Part shown: piece by piece, positions 23,222-30,103 of the stretch
Numbering within the stretch: the first letter of the stretch is position 1
Layout of the letters: each line of letters starts with the position of its first letter
Assembly (NCBI GenBank): GCA_964467635.1
Contig: CAYXRN010000020.1
Coordinates: 1-34,034, forward strand
DNA: 34,034 nucleotides
Direction: 5' to 3'
From: FW021-bin31 sp964467635
GTDB lineage: Bacteria; Bacteroidota; Bacteroidia; Chitinophagales; Chitinophagaceae
The notes under the pieces: model-generated
Database searches by the model: none
The model's input: the letters and a program-made list of their open reading frames with translations, nothing else
What the model was told of the DNA's origin: nothing
Translations under genes and position numbers: made by a program

Positions 23222-24067
23222 TTAGTCTTTGGGGTGTAAATATTTCAAGTATATATTATACAGCGCCTGTTTGTCAATGGGACGCAGATAAGGTTCAATA
23301 TTGGTCTGCACGTAATGTCTTTTAAAAGCAACGACGGCTGCGGCGGTATCGCTTATGTCGTAACCGATCAGTCGTAAAGCGGCTATCGAATCAAAATTTT
23401 GGGGAACCTCCTGAAGCACCGAATCTACCTGGTAACCAAATCCATGCCGCGCCAACTCGCCCCATGGAAAATATACACTCGGATCCTGTTTCCGGGCGGG
23501 GGCGACGTCAGCGTGCCCGACAAAATTACCTCTGGGGATATGATATCGGTCCTGGATAGCGTTTAACAGGACCAATAGCGTGTGTATCTGCGCTTTTGAA
23601 AAAGGTTCATGTCCATTGTTGTCCAGCTCAATGCCAATGGACAAAGAATTGATATTACGCATATTGCCCCAGCGTGAAACGCCTGCCTGCCATGCCCGAT
23701 ATCGTTCATCTACCAGCCGGTAGATCGTCCCGTCATCGCATACCAGGTAATGCGCGCTCACCCGGCTGCGTACTTCGGGGTTGGTAAGGGTTCGCAGGGA
23801 CTGCGCACAACTCTCCTGGGCCGTATGATGAATAATCACCAGGTTGGGGGTGCGGATGTCAAAATTGGGAGAAGGTGCTGTCCACTGTTTGGCCCGGAGC
23901 GAATCCACCGGCAATACCACCGGGGTAAAATGCAGGTAACCTTTACGCATGTCTTTCAGGTTTTCCTTATAAGCCCTTTTTGCTGTACCGCCCAGGGGAA
24001 AGAGATAAGGCGAACACGATATGCTGCTAAACAGTAGGAGGGTAGCGATGATCACGTTTGGCTTCAT
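23222..24067 (-). CDS. N-acetylmuramoyl-L-alanine amidase (AmpD-like) lipoprotein
   Basis: A 281-residue Amidase_2 enzyme that cleaves the bond between N-acetylmuramic acid and the stem peptide. The N-terminus is a lipoprotein signal with SSISC, the lipidated Cys being residue 18, so it is probably envelope-bound. Zinc and catalytic residues are visible: His80 in LVIIHHTAQ, Glu147 in IGIELDNNG, His185 in FVGHADVAP and Asp195 in ARKQDPSVYFPW. The tail (about 215-281) is an extra helical segment. It follows the Bcr/CflA transporter gene by 46 bases on the same strand. Unlike cytoplasmic AmpD it should act on peptidoglycan or its fragments outside the inner membrane. Confidence 0.92.
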   Translation of the reverse strand: MKPNVIIATLLLFSSISCSPYLFPLGGTAKRAYKENLKDMRKGYLHFTPVVLPVDSLRAKQWTAPSPNFDIRTPNLVIIHHTAQESCAQSLRTLTNPEVRSRVSAHYLVCDDGTIYRLVDERYRAWQAGVSRWGNMRNINSLSIGIELDNNGHEPFSKAQIHTLLVLLNAIQDRYHIPRGNFVGHADVAPARKQDPSVYFPWGELARHGFGYQVDSVLQEVPQNFDSIAALRLIGYDISDTAAAVVAFKRHYVQTNIEPYLRPIDKQALYNIYLKYLHPKD

Positions 24068-24113
24068 ATCCTAAAAGTAAACAACTTTTTGGTATTCTTA
24101 AACCGCCGTATTT

Positions 24114-25418
24114 TCAGCATGTTTCCGAACAGGGCTTCCGATTGCTTTTGTGGGGATAATGCGTTTGGGATTCCTTGAGGACGAAAGCAGGCGCTTGCTC
24201 CTGGTCATGTGCCCCCGTATTTTCATGCATCCCCTTTCGAATCGCTTTTTTAAAGCCGAGCAGTAAGCTGATGATCAGGACGGAAAGGATCAGGTAGCTT
24301 ACCGCCAACATTTGTTGGTTGGTAATATTTAGTAAACTCAGCAAACCGGTAATCGCAAAAGAAACAACGATGTATGAACCGCCGCTGGTTATTCCTCCGG
24401 CAGTCCCGGCATGTTTGGGAAAACGGGTAAGGCAATGGGTGAAAAAGAGGTTATAGAACACGCCGCCGGTGAGATGAATCAACATCACAAAGCCCATCAG
24501 CAGCAACAGGCTGCTTAGATAGCCGGCCAAACTGAGCATCAGCACAATGCATCCACATTGAATCAAACTTAAGACCAGAAGCTTTTTAAACAAATGCTCT
24601 TTTTTTAACATTCTTCCGATCAGCCCGCCGAAAAACAGGGCGATGCCGGAAAACAACGCACAATAGCCGGTGACCACAGCAGACAACCCCAGGTTCTTTT
24701 CCACTATGAAAGGAATAGACATATTGAAAGACATTACCAGCCCGTAGCTGATGCCCAGGGTCACTACCCCGATGCTAAAATCATAGGTGCCGATAATTTT
24801 GCGATAGATGCCGGCGATGGAGTGAATGCGAAAAGGGCTGCGTTCCTGTAGTGTTTCTCCACTGTATCGCCACTCTAACAGCAATAAGATAAGCGCATAA
24901 AAACACAAGAAGTAAAAGCAGGAGGCCCATCCAAAGTGTTGCTGAAGGAAACCACCCAGGAAGGGGGCGGTTATAGGAGCTGTGGCCCATACGATCGTCA
25001 GCATAGCGGTGTAGTTTTTTTGTTGTTCTCCCGAATAGGCGTCCACAAAATAAGTGCGTTTGCCGGCCACGATAAAAGCCGCGCAGATCCCCTGTAAAGC
25101 ACGGATGACGTAAACCACTTGAATATTACGGGAACTGACGATCAGCAGATTGCTTGCTGCAAATAACAACAGCGCGAGCATCGTCGGGCGATACCGTCCA
25201 AAGCTATCGGAAACACTGCCGGCAAAAATCTGTCCAATACCGTAGCTGATCAAAAAGATCGCCAATGTCTGCTGAATCTGTTCCGGTGTTGCCTGAAATA
25301 CATGCACCATCTCCGGGAAAGCCGGGAGATAAAGATCCGTCGCAAGTCCTGACAAGGGAACTAAGGCAAATGCCAGTATCGCGCCGGTTCTTCTGTTGGT
25401 GGCATTAATTTGTTTCAT
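24114..25418 (-). CDS. Bcr/CflA-family MFS drug efflux transporter
   Basis: A 434-residue major facilitator of the Bcr/CflA (12-helix DHA1) family, which exports drugs such as bicyclomycin and chloramphenicol by proton antiport in characterised members. The start (LVPLSGLATDLYLPAFPEM) and the motif-A block GQIFAGSVSDSFGRYRP are typical, as is ALQGICAAFIVAGKRTYFVDAYSGE. The protein has about 35-40 residues of hydrophilic tail beyond the last helix (HENTGAHDQEQAPAFVLKESQ and on), rich in His, Gln and Cys, which is not usual for the family. It diverges from the metallo-beta-lactamase gene and precedes the amidase gene. The substrate is not predictable. Confidence 0.9.
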   Translation of the reverse strand: MKQINATNRRTGAILAFALVPLSGLATDLYLPAFPEMVHVFQATPEQIQQTLAIFLISYGIGQIFAGSVSDSFGRYRPTMLALLLFAASNLLIVSSRNIQVVYVIRALQGICAAFIVAGKRTYFVDAYSGEQQKNYTAMLTIVWATAPITAPFLGGFLQQHFGWASCFYFLCFYALILLLLEWRYSGETLQERSPFRIHSIAGIYRKIIGTYDFSIGVVTLGISYGLVMSFNMSIPFIVEKNLGLSAVVTGYCALFSGIALFFGGLIGRMLKKEHLFKKLLVLSLIQCGCIVLMLSLAGYLSSLLLLMGFVMLIHLTGGVFYNLFFTHCLTRFPKHAGTAGGITSGGSYIVVSFAITGLLSLLNITNQQMLAVSYLILSVLIISLLLGFKKAIRKGMHENTGAHDQEQAPAFVLKESQTHYPHKSNRKPCSETC

Positions 25419-25448
25419 TGATTAAAGGCTCCTTTCTCTTTTGGACCG

Positions 25449-25456
25449 CAAAATTA
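25449..25456 (-). promoter_or_regulatory. -7 box for the Bcr/CflA transporter
   Basis: On the minus strand this reads TAATTTTG, matching TAnnTTTG, 30 bases before the ATG at 25418. A TTTG (minus strand, 25473-25476) lies 16 bases further upstream, a little closer than usual. Confidence 0.5.
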
Positions 25457-25542
25457 GCATGATACCGCGGTTCAAAAAATAAGAAAATAAAATGGGTCGC
25501 TAAATAAATCGAATATCTCCTTCTTACCTTGTTTTTTAAACG

Positions 25543-25550
25543 TACTTTTG
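25543..25550 (+). promoter_or_regulatory. -7 box for the metallo-beta-lactamase
   Basis: TACTTTTG matches TAnnTTTG but ends only 4 bases before ATG 25555. With the usual spacing from -7 box to start site, transcription would begin at or next to the ATG, so the transcript would be nearly leaderless. Confidence 0.45.
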
Positions 25551-25554
25551 AAAG

Positions 25555-26289
25555 ATGAAAAGATTATGGCTTTCGGTCGTATGCTGCTTGACTGCGCTTA
25601 CCGGACTAGGTCAGATCGAAAAGTATCCTTTAAAAATCACGCCCCTGACGGAGGATTTGTTTGTATATGTCAGCCACGGTTTCTTCAGGGGTAAACCCTA
25701 TGCTGCCAATGCCGTGTATCTGGTGACTGCTCAAGGGGTTGTCTTGTTTGATACCCCGTGGGACAAAGCGTATTACCAGCCTTTGTTAGACAGCATCTGG
25801 AACCGTCACCATCAAAAAGTAATCCTGTGTATATCCACCCATTTTCATGACGACAGAACTGGTGGCCTGGCTTATTATCGTTCTAAAGGAATACGGACCT
25901 ATACCACCGCAATGACGGATTCCTTATCGAAGGCTAACCATAACAACCGGGCTGCCTGCCTCTTTTCCGGCGATACAAGTTTTCATGTGGGAAGACATGC
26001 TTTTCAAACCTATTATCCCGGCCCGGGGCATTCTCCCGATAACATCGTTATTTGGTTTCCGAAAGAAAAGGTGTTGTACGCGGGCTGCCTCGTAAAAAGT
26101 GTTGCGGCCGATAACCTGGGCAACCTGACAGACGCCAGCGTAGCCGCCTGGGGAAAATCACTGAAAAAACTCCAGCACCGGTTCCCCCATCCGGCTTATG
26201 TGATTGTGGGACACAATGGATGGCGGGATAAGCGGTCAATTATGCATACCTTAGCGATGATCACGGCTTATGAAAAAAAGCATCCATAA
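25555..26289 (+). CDS. Subclass B1 metallo-beta-lactamase
   Basis: A 244-residue exported zinc beta-lactamase close in pattern to the BlaB group of Bacteroidota. A signal peptide covers about residues 1-19. All B1 ligands are present: His96, His98 and Asp100 in STHFHDDRTGG, His159 in GPGHSPDNIVIW, Cys178 in YAGCLVKS, and His220 in IVGHNGWRDKRS. Lys181 and Asn190 (LGNLTDA) occupy the positions that hold the substrate carboxylate in B1 enzymes. Members hydrolyse penicillins, cephalosporins and carbapenems. Activity here is predicted from intact motifs. It diverges from a Bcr/CflA transporter, and its last 20 bases are overlapped by a dead DUF6157 gene. Nothing suggests an integron or transposon, so it looks like a resident chromosomal gene. 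Confidence 0.93.
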   Translation: MKRLWLSVVCCLTALTGLGQIEKYPLKITPLTEDLFVYVSHGFFRGKPYAANAVYLVTAQGVVLFDTPWDKAYYQPLLDSIWNRHHQKVILCISTHFHDDRTGGLAYYRSKGIRTYTTAMTDSLSKANHNNRAACLFSGDTSFHVGRHAFQTYYPGPGHSPDNIVIWFPKEKVLYAGCLVKSVAADNLGNLTDASVAAWGKSLKKLQHRFPHPAYVIVGHNGWRDKRSIMHTLAMITAYEKKHP

Positions 26290-26709
26290 AACAACAGACC
26301 ACCACTATACCAACACTTTCATCGCGGTAGCTGAAGACTGCCCCGCTAGCAAAAGAGAAATTCCTCCCGGCAAAGGCGGAAAGAAAACCATTGCCGGGCT
26401 TCAATAAGAGATGCTTAGCGACCGTCCGTACCGTTACAGTTCAGATGACCTTGCTGTTTCAAATATTTGCCCTGCGCAATCATATTCCTGGAGAAGAGCA
26501 ACCGGAAGCCCGGCGGCATTTTTTCTCCAAAGGGCAGGCCTGCATGCGTGCTTCGCCGCTCACCAAGTGGTACTGCCGGGGCGTCCACAACGATGAGACC
26601 GGAAAAATTGCTTTGTTTGGCCGGGAAACCGATAGGTATCAGTTGCGCTTAAAATATGCTGCGGTTAATTCAGGTTGTTCATGCGATGCGTTCCTCCCGG
26701 AAGAAATAA
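26270..26709 (+). pseudogene. DUF6157 family gene, broken by one stop and two frameshifts
   Basis: The remains of a DUF6157 protein (function unknown) can be followed through three frames. From ATG 26270 the first frame reads KTTDHHYTNTFIAVAEDCP, then EIPPGKGGKKTIAGLQ, and hits TAA at 26405-26407 where relatives have an aromatic residue. It continues EMLSDRPYRYSSDD. An extra base near 26449-26455 moves it to the frame reading LLFQIFALRNHIP, FFSKGQACMRASPLTKWY and HNDETGKIALFGRETDRYQ. A second shift between about 26640 and 26665 leads to LIQVVHAMRSSRKK and TAA at 26707-26709. The start lies inside the 3' end of the metallo-beta-lactamase gene, in another frame, as in a translationally coupled pair. 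The family call is from memory of its motifs. Confidence 0.85.
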
Positions 26710-26743
26710 TGCGTTGTGATTTTCGGGCAAATAGATTTTTTAG

Positions 26744-26751
26744 TAGCTTTG
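26744..26751 (+). promoter_or_regulatory. -7 box for the DUF6580 gene
   Basis: TAGCTTTG matches TAnnTTTG, 25 bases before the ATG at 26777 and downstream of the DUF6157 remnant. Confidence 0.45.
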
Positions 26752-26776
26752 TAGGAACAACTACCAAAATTCTTGG

Positions 26777-27349
26777 ATGATGAATCAGGATAAACCTAAA
26801 AACAACAAGCTTTGGCTACTTCCGGTAATGCTTATTCTTGCCGCCGCCATGAGCCGCCTGTTGCCGCACCCGTATAATTTTTCCCCTGTCGCAGGTATGG
26901 CCCTGTTGGGAGGTGCGGTTTTTAAAGATAAAAAACTGGCTTTTTTGCTTCCGCTGGGGGCGTTGTTTTTATCGGATCTTTCCTTCTCCCTGTTTACCGA
27001 TATCTCGGGTTTTTACGGCATAAGCCAGGTGATTAATTACGCGGCTTTCGCACTGATTGTGTGGCTGGGTATGGTCATCATCAAGAAGATCAATGTGAAG
27101 AATGTGGCAGTGGCTTCTTTGGGAGCTTCCGGCCTGTTTTTTATCCTGTCTAATTTCGGCGTGTGGCTGGTAGCCGGCGGTGTGCCACCATATACGGCTG
27201 ATGCCGCGGGCTTGTTGAATACTTTCATGCTGGGCATCCCGTTTTTTGGAAACACTTTAATAGGGGATTTGTGTTACAGTGGCGTGCTTTTCGGGGCTTA
27301 TGTGTTGATAAGCCATTACGCTGGAAGCACCCGGAAGGCTGTTGCATAA
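26777..27349 (+). CDS. DUF6580 family membrane protein
   Basis: A 190-residue integral membrane protein with about five to six hydrophobic segments. The family pattern is visible: MSRLLPHPYNFSPVAGMALLGGAVF, then LPLGALFLSDLSF, then LFFILSNFGVWLV, and the late block GIPFFGNTLIGDLCYSGVLFG. DUF6580 proteins are annotated as putative transport proteins and resemble the substrate-binding (S) components of vitamin transporters, but no substrate is known for this one. ATG ATG at 26777 and 26780 are both usable. It has its own -7 box and is followed by dedA, which also has its own promoter. Confidence 0.82.
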   Translation: MMNQDKPKNNKLWLLPVMLILAAAMSRLLPHPYNFSPVAGMALLGGAVFKDKKLAFLLPLGALFLSDLSFSLFTDISGFYGISQVINYAAFALIVWLGMVIIKKINVKNVAVASLGASGLFFILSNFGVWLVAGGVPPYTADAAGLLNTFMLGIPFFGNTLIGDLCYSGVLFGAYVLISHYAGSTRKAVA

Positions 27350-27402
27350 CCTGCGCACCTTAGCCGTTCGCTAAAAATTAAGAGTTATTTAAGAGATAAT
27401 TG

Positions 27403-27433
27403 TTGAGTATAAGCCCAAAGCACGATAAATTTG
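27403..27433 (+). promoter_or_regulatory. Promoter of the DedA gene
   Basis: TTG (27403-27405), a 20-base spacer and TAAATTTG (27426-27433) match the Bacteroidota -33/-7 arrangement well. The start codon is 16 bases downstream. Confidence 0.6.
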
Positions 27434-27449
27434 CGCCCAAATTTATCGA

Positions 27450-28106
27450 ATGGAAGTGGTATTTGAATCTTTTGAACATCTGCTTAATCCAAATTGGATT
27501 ATGAAGAATGGCGGCTTGTATTTAGTGTTGGTTATTCTGTTTGTTGAAACCGGTATTTTCTTGGGATTCTTTTTACCCGGCGACCCGCTTTTGTTTGTTT
27601 CCGGAATGGTCATAGCAGGAGCCAGTGAAACAGCTTTCCCTTTTAACGGCGACCTATTAAACCTTACGTTTTGGATGTTTCTTTTTATCCTGGCCACGCT
27701 AATGGGGTATTATCTCGGTTATTGGATTGGACAGAAGTTTGGCCATATTCTCCAGCAAAAGAAGGATAACTGGCTATTCAAAAAGAAACATATAGAAGCG
27801 GCTCACCAATTCTATGAAAAGAAGGGCGGAATGGCTATCGCGATTTCCCGTTTTTTGCCCATTGTCCGGACATTTGCCCCATTGACCGGCGGCATGGTAA
27901 GAATGGATCTGAAAAAATTCAGCATTTACAACGTTGTGGGCGCGATCATCTGGGTGGTGAGCATCACTTCGCTGGGCTTTATACTTGGAGAAAATGCCTG
28001 GGTGAAAAATAACCTTGAAGTGATTATCATTGCTTTAGTCCTGGTGGTAACCGCACCGGTTGTATTTAAAATGGTGGCCAAAAAAGAAAAGACCGGGCTG
28101 GCATAG
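27450..28106 (+). CDS. DedA family membrane protein
   Basis: A 218-residue DedA/VTT-domain protein. The diagnostic block FVETGIFLGFFLPGDPLLFVSG (about residues 30-51) and the later FLPIVRTFAPLTGGMVRMDLKKF (about 137-160) are both present. Helices follow at about 70-90, 165-185 and 190-208. DedA proteins recycle membrane lipid carriers or phospholipids across the inner membrane (undecaprenyl phosphate in characterised members such as UptA) and support envelope and proton-motive-force balance. The particular lipid here is not shown. It is transcribed alone and converges with the STM3941-family gene. Confidence 0.92.
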   Translation: MEVVFESFEHLLNPNWIMKNGGLYLVLVILFVETGIFLGFFLPGDPLLFVSGMVIAGASETAFPFNGDLLNLTFWMFLFILATLMGYYLGYWIGQKFGHILQQKKDNWLFKKKHIEAAHQFYEKKGGMAIAISRFLPIVRTFAPLTGGMVRMDLKKFSIYNVVGAIIWVVSITSLGFILGENAWVKNNLEVIIIALVLVVTAPVVFKMVAKKEKTGLA

Positions 28107-28139
28107 CCTACCGGTAACGTGCCGGACGCCTGCATGCCC

Positions 28140-28682
28140 TTACTGCGTTTTATGCTGCTTAAATGCCGCCGTTAGCATACTTTCAAGCTGCTTAAAGTTG
28201 CATTTTAGCGAACTGGAAGAAATAATTACCGGAGAGCCGCATAGTTGCAGGTTGCCTTTCAGCAGTCGTTTTTCCGCTTCCGGAGCCTTTCCGATATAGC
28301 TTTCCGGATTTCGTACCTTAACCACCACATATTTTTGCCCGGCAACAGACTGGCGATGAATTTCCGTTACGTCCTCCCAGGGGATAAAGCCTACGCCGGA
28401 GGCTGTCGAATGGTCCGTAATTCCTTGATCATCTATCCGTAAACCGGATGCCTTGCTGGACAACTTCGGGATGTACTGCCCCAGAAAATAGCCAAACAGC
28501 GCCAGTGCTACAAAACCCAATATCCGAATAATAAAAACATTATGGATGAGCGGGCTTTTAAAGTCATAGGGCGCCAGTACAAAAAAGAATCCCAGTACGA
28601 TAAACAGCACGCAACATATGGACAATCCCCACAATTTGGCCTTATTGAATGGAATAGCAACCGGTGCTACAGTAGTATTCAT
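28140..28682 (-). CDS. STM3941 family membrane protein
   Basis: A 180-residue protein with two membrane helices (about 16-38 and 48-68) followed by a cytoplasmic beta-rich, PH-like domain: GLRIDDQGITDHSTASGVGFIPWEDVTEI, then KYVVVKVRNPESYI, then the terminal helix FKQLESMLTAAF. This is the layout of proteins annotated as STM3941 family; the function is not known. Its ATG overlaps the stop of the upstream TlpA-like gene (ATGA), so the two are translated as a pair. Confidence 0.8.
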   Translation of the reverse strand: MNTTVAPVAIPFNKAKLWGLSICCVLFIVLGFFFVLAPYDFKSPLIHNVFIIRILGFVALALFGYFLGQYIPKLSSKASGLRIDDQGITDHSTASGVGFIPWEDVTEIHRQSVAGQKYVVVKVRNPESYIGKAPEAEKRLLKGNLQLCGSPVIISSSSLKCNFKQLESMLTAAFKQHKTQ

Positions 28683-29233
28683 AGTGTTTTATCCAAATTT
28701 TGTTTATTTTTACGATGCGCTGTGGCTAATCTTTTTGCCAACAGTTGTTTCAGCGCTTTGAAGTCCTGGTATACAAAGCCTACAGATTGATAGATGATTC
28801 TTCCGTCTTCGTCAAGGACGACATTTCTGGGAATATAAGCTTTGGCAAACAGGGAAAATATTTTTCTATCCGGATCAGGAAGTACGGCAAAAGAAACCTG
28901 CTTTTGCCGCGCAAAAGCCCTTACCTCCTCCCAGTTGTGTGCTCTTCCAAAAGCAAAGAAAACAAAATGGGGATTATTTTTATAAACCTCCCAGATTTCT
29001 TTTTGCAGATGGCGGAATTCGGCGTTGCAGGGGGCGCACCAGGTAGCAAAAAAATTAAGCAGTACAATGCTTCCTTCATAATCGGCAATGTGCGCAGGGG
29101 TCCCGGGCGCTATCTCAAAGCGAAAATCGGGGACCACAGATCCGGTCTTGAGCCTGGATGCTGAAAGCTCGGATTGTGCCGTGGAGGAAAAGGCGTAAAC
29201 GAACAATAGCAGCGCCGGCACAAGTTTTCTCAT
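28679..29233 (-). CDS. TlpA-like thiol-disulfide oxidoreductase
   Basis: A 184-residue exported thioredoxin-fold protein, the third TlpA-type protein in the window but without a DUF4369 domain. A signal peptide covers about residues 1-19. The active site is FFATWCAPC (Cys66 and Cys69), followed by NAEFRHLQKEIWEVYK. The cis-Pro loop is AYIPRNVVLDEDGRI. It probably reduces or delivers reducing power to periplasmic disulfides. Its stop codon overlaps the start of the STM3941-family gene by four bases, so they form one translation unit. It lies 89 bases downstream of the response regulator gene on the same strand. Confidence 0.88.
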   Translation of the reverse strand: MRKLVPALLLFVYAFSSTAQSELSASRLKTGSVVPDFRFEIAPGTPAHIADYEGSIVLLNFFATWCAPCNAEFRHLQKEIWEVYKNNPHFVFFAFGRAHNWEEVRAFARQKQVSFAVLPDPDRKIFSLFAKAYIPRNVVLDEDGRIIYQSVGFVYQDFKALKQLLAKRLATAHRKNKQNLDKTL

Positions 29234-29322
29234 GAGTTTAAGATCATCAATTAGTAGGGCTTCATATAGGAGGGATTAGCAGGGGTTGAAAACGGGTCAT
29301 TGGACTCCGATAGTTATTTGGG

Positions 29323-30033
29323 TTAGGTTTTGTTTTCTTTTTCCACCAGGCGAAAGCCGTTTCCATGAATATTTACAATTTCCACTTTCGGATCAGACCG
29401 AAGATACTTCCTCAGCTTGGCGATATATACGTCCATGCTCCGGCCATTAAAATAAGTATCACTGCCCCATATTTTTTTCAGGGCCAGTTCACGGGGCAAC
29501 AAGTCGTTTTTATGTTCGCATAACATACGCAGAAGCTCATTTTCTTTGGGGGAGAGGGTTTGCACTTTATCTCCTACGGCAAGCGTGCGGAGTCGTGCGT
29601 TGAAATGAAACCCGCCCAAGTCGAATTCTACCTGTTCGTGTTCTTTGTGGTTGAGTTCCTGGTTCCTTTTGAGAATCGCTTTTATTTTCAGCAACAATAA
29701 TTCACTGTCAAAAGGCTTGGTAATGTAGTCGTCCGCACCGAGTTTATAACCTTGAATGATATCGTCTTTCATGCTGCGGGCTGAAATAAAGAAAAGCGGA
29801 ATTTCAGGATCCACATCGCGGATTTCTTCAGCCAGGGTAAATCCGTCCATATTAGGCATCATAATATCCAGCAGACACAAGTCAAACTTATCTCTCCGGA
29901 AAGCCGCCAGCGCAAGGATGCCATCCCGGCAGAGTTCTACTTCATAATCGTTCAACTCCAGGTAATTTTTTAACACCAGGCCAAGGTTGGAATCGTCTTC
30001 TGCCAACAATATTTTTGCATTATGTTCTTCCAT
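29323..30033 (-). CDS. OmpR-family response regulator, RprY-like
   Basis: A 236-residue two-component regulator. The receiver (about 6-120) has acidic residues 12-14, phospho-acceptor Asp56 in CLLDIMMPNMDGF, Ser84, and Lys106 in YITKPF. The DNA-binding winged helix (about 135-232) has LSPKENELLRMLCEHKNDLLPRELALKKIW, then SMDVYIAKLRKYL and IHGNGFRLV. The whole sequence resembles RprY of Bacteroides, whose kinase is RprX. No histidine kinase is adjacent, so the partner is encoded elsewhere. The gene has a well-formed promoter immediately upstream. Confidence 0.92.
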   Translation of the reverse strand: MEEHNAKILLAEDDSNLGLVLKNYLELNDYEVELCRDGILALAAFRRDKFDLCLLDIMMPNMDGFTLAEEIRDVDPEIPLFFISARSMKDDIIQGYKLGADDYITKPFDSELLLLKIKAILKRNQELNHKEHEQVEFDLGGFHFNARLRTLAVGDKVQTLSPKENELLRMLCEHKNDLLPRELALKKIWGSDTYFNGRSMDVYIAKLRKYLRSDPKVEIVNIHGNGFRLVEKENKT

Positions 30034-30053
30034 TTTAGCTTCCTATTTCCCAA

Positions 30054-30085
30054 CAAATCTACAATAAAAGCGGCAATGCAGCAAA
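30054..30085 (-). promoter_or_regulatory. Promoter of the RprY-like regulator
   Basis: On the minus strand TTTG (30082-30085), a 20-base spacer and TAGATTTG (30054-30061) match both parts of the Bacteroidota consensus. The ATG is 20 bases downstream. This separates the regulator from the OmpA-family gene upstream. Confidence 0.6.
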
Positions 30086-30103
30086 GATTTTTGCCTGGCT
30101 TCC

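Noticed and set aside
26411..26652. Three overlapping short plus-strand open frames
   Set aside because: They are pieces or shadows of the broken DUF6157 gene, not separate genes.
28108..28139. CCGG repeats in the short gap between DedA and the STM3941-family gene
   Set aside because: Four-base arms are too short to call a terminator, and no T-run follows.
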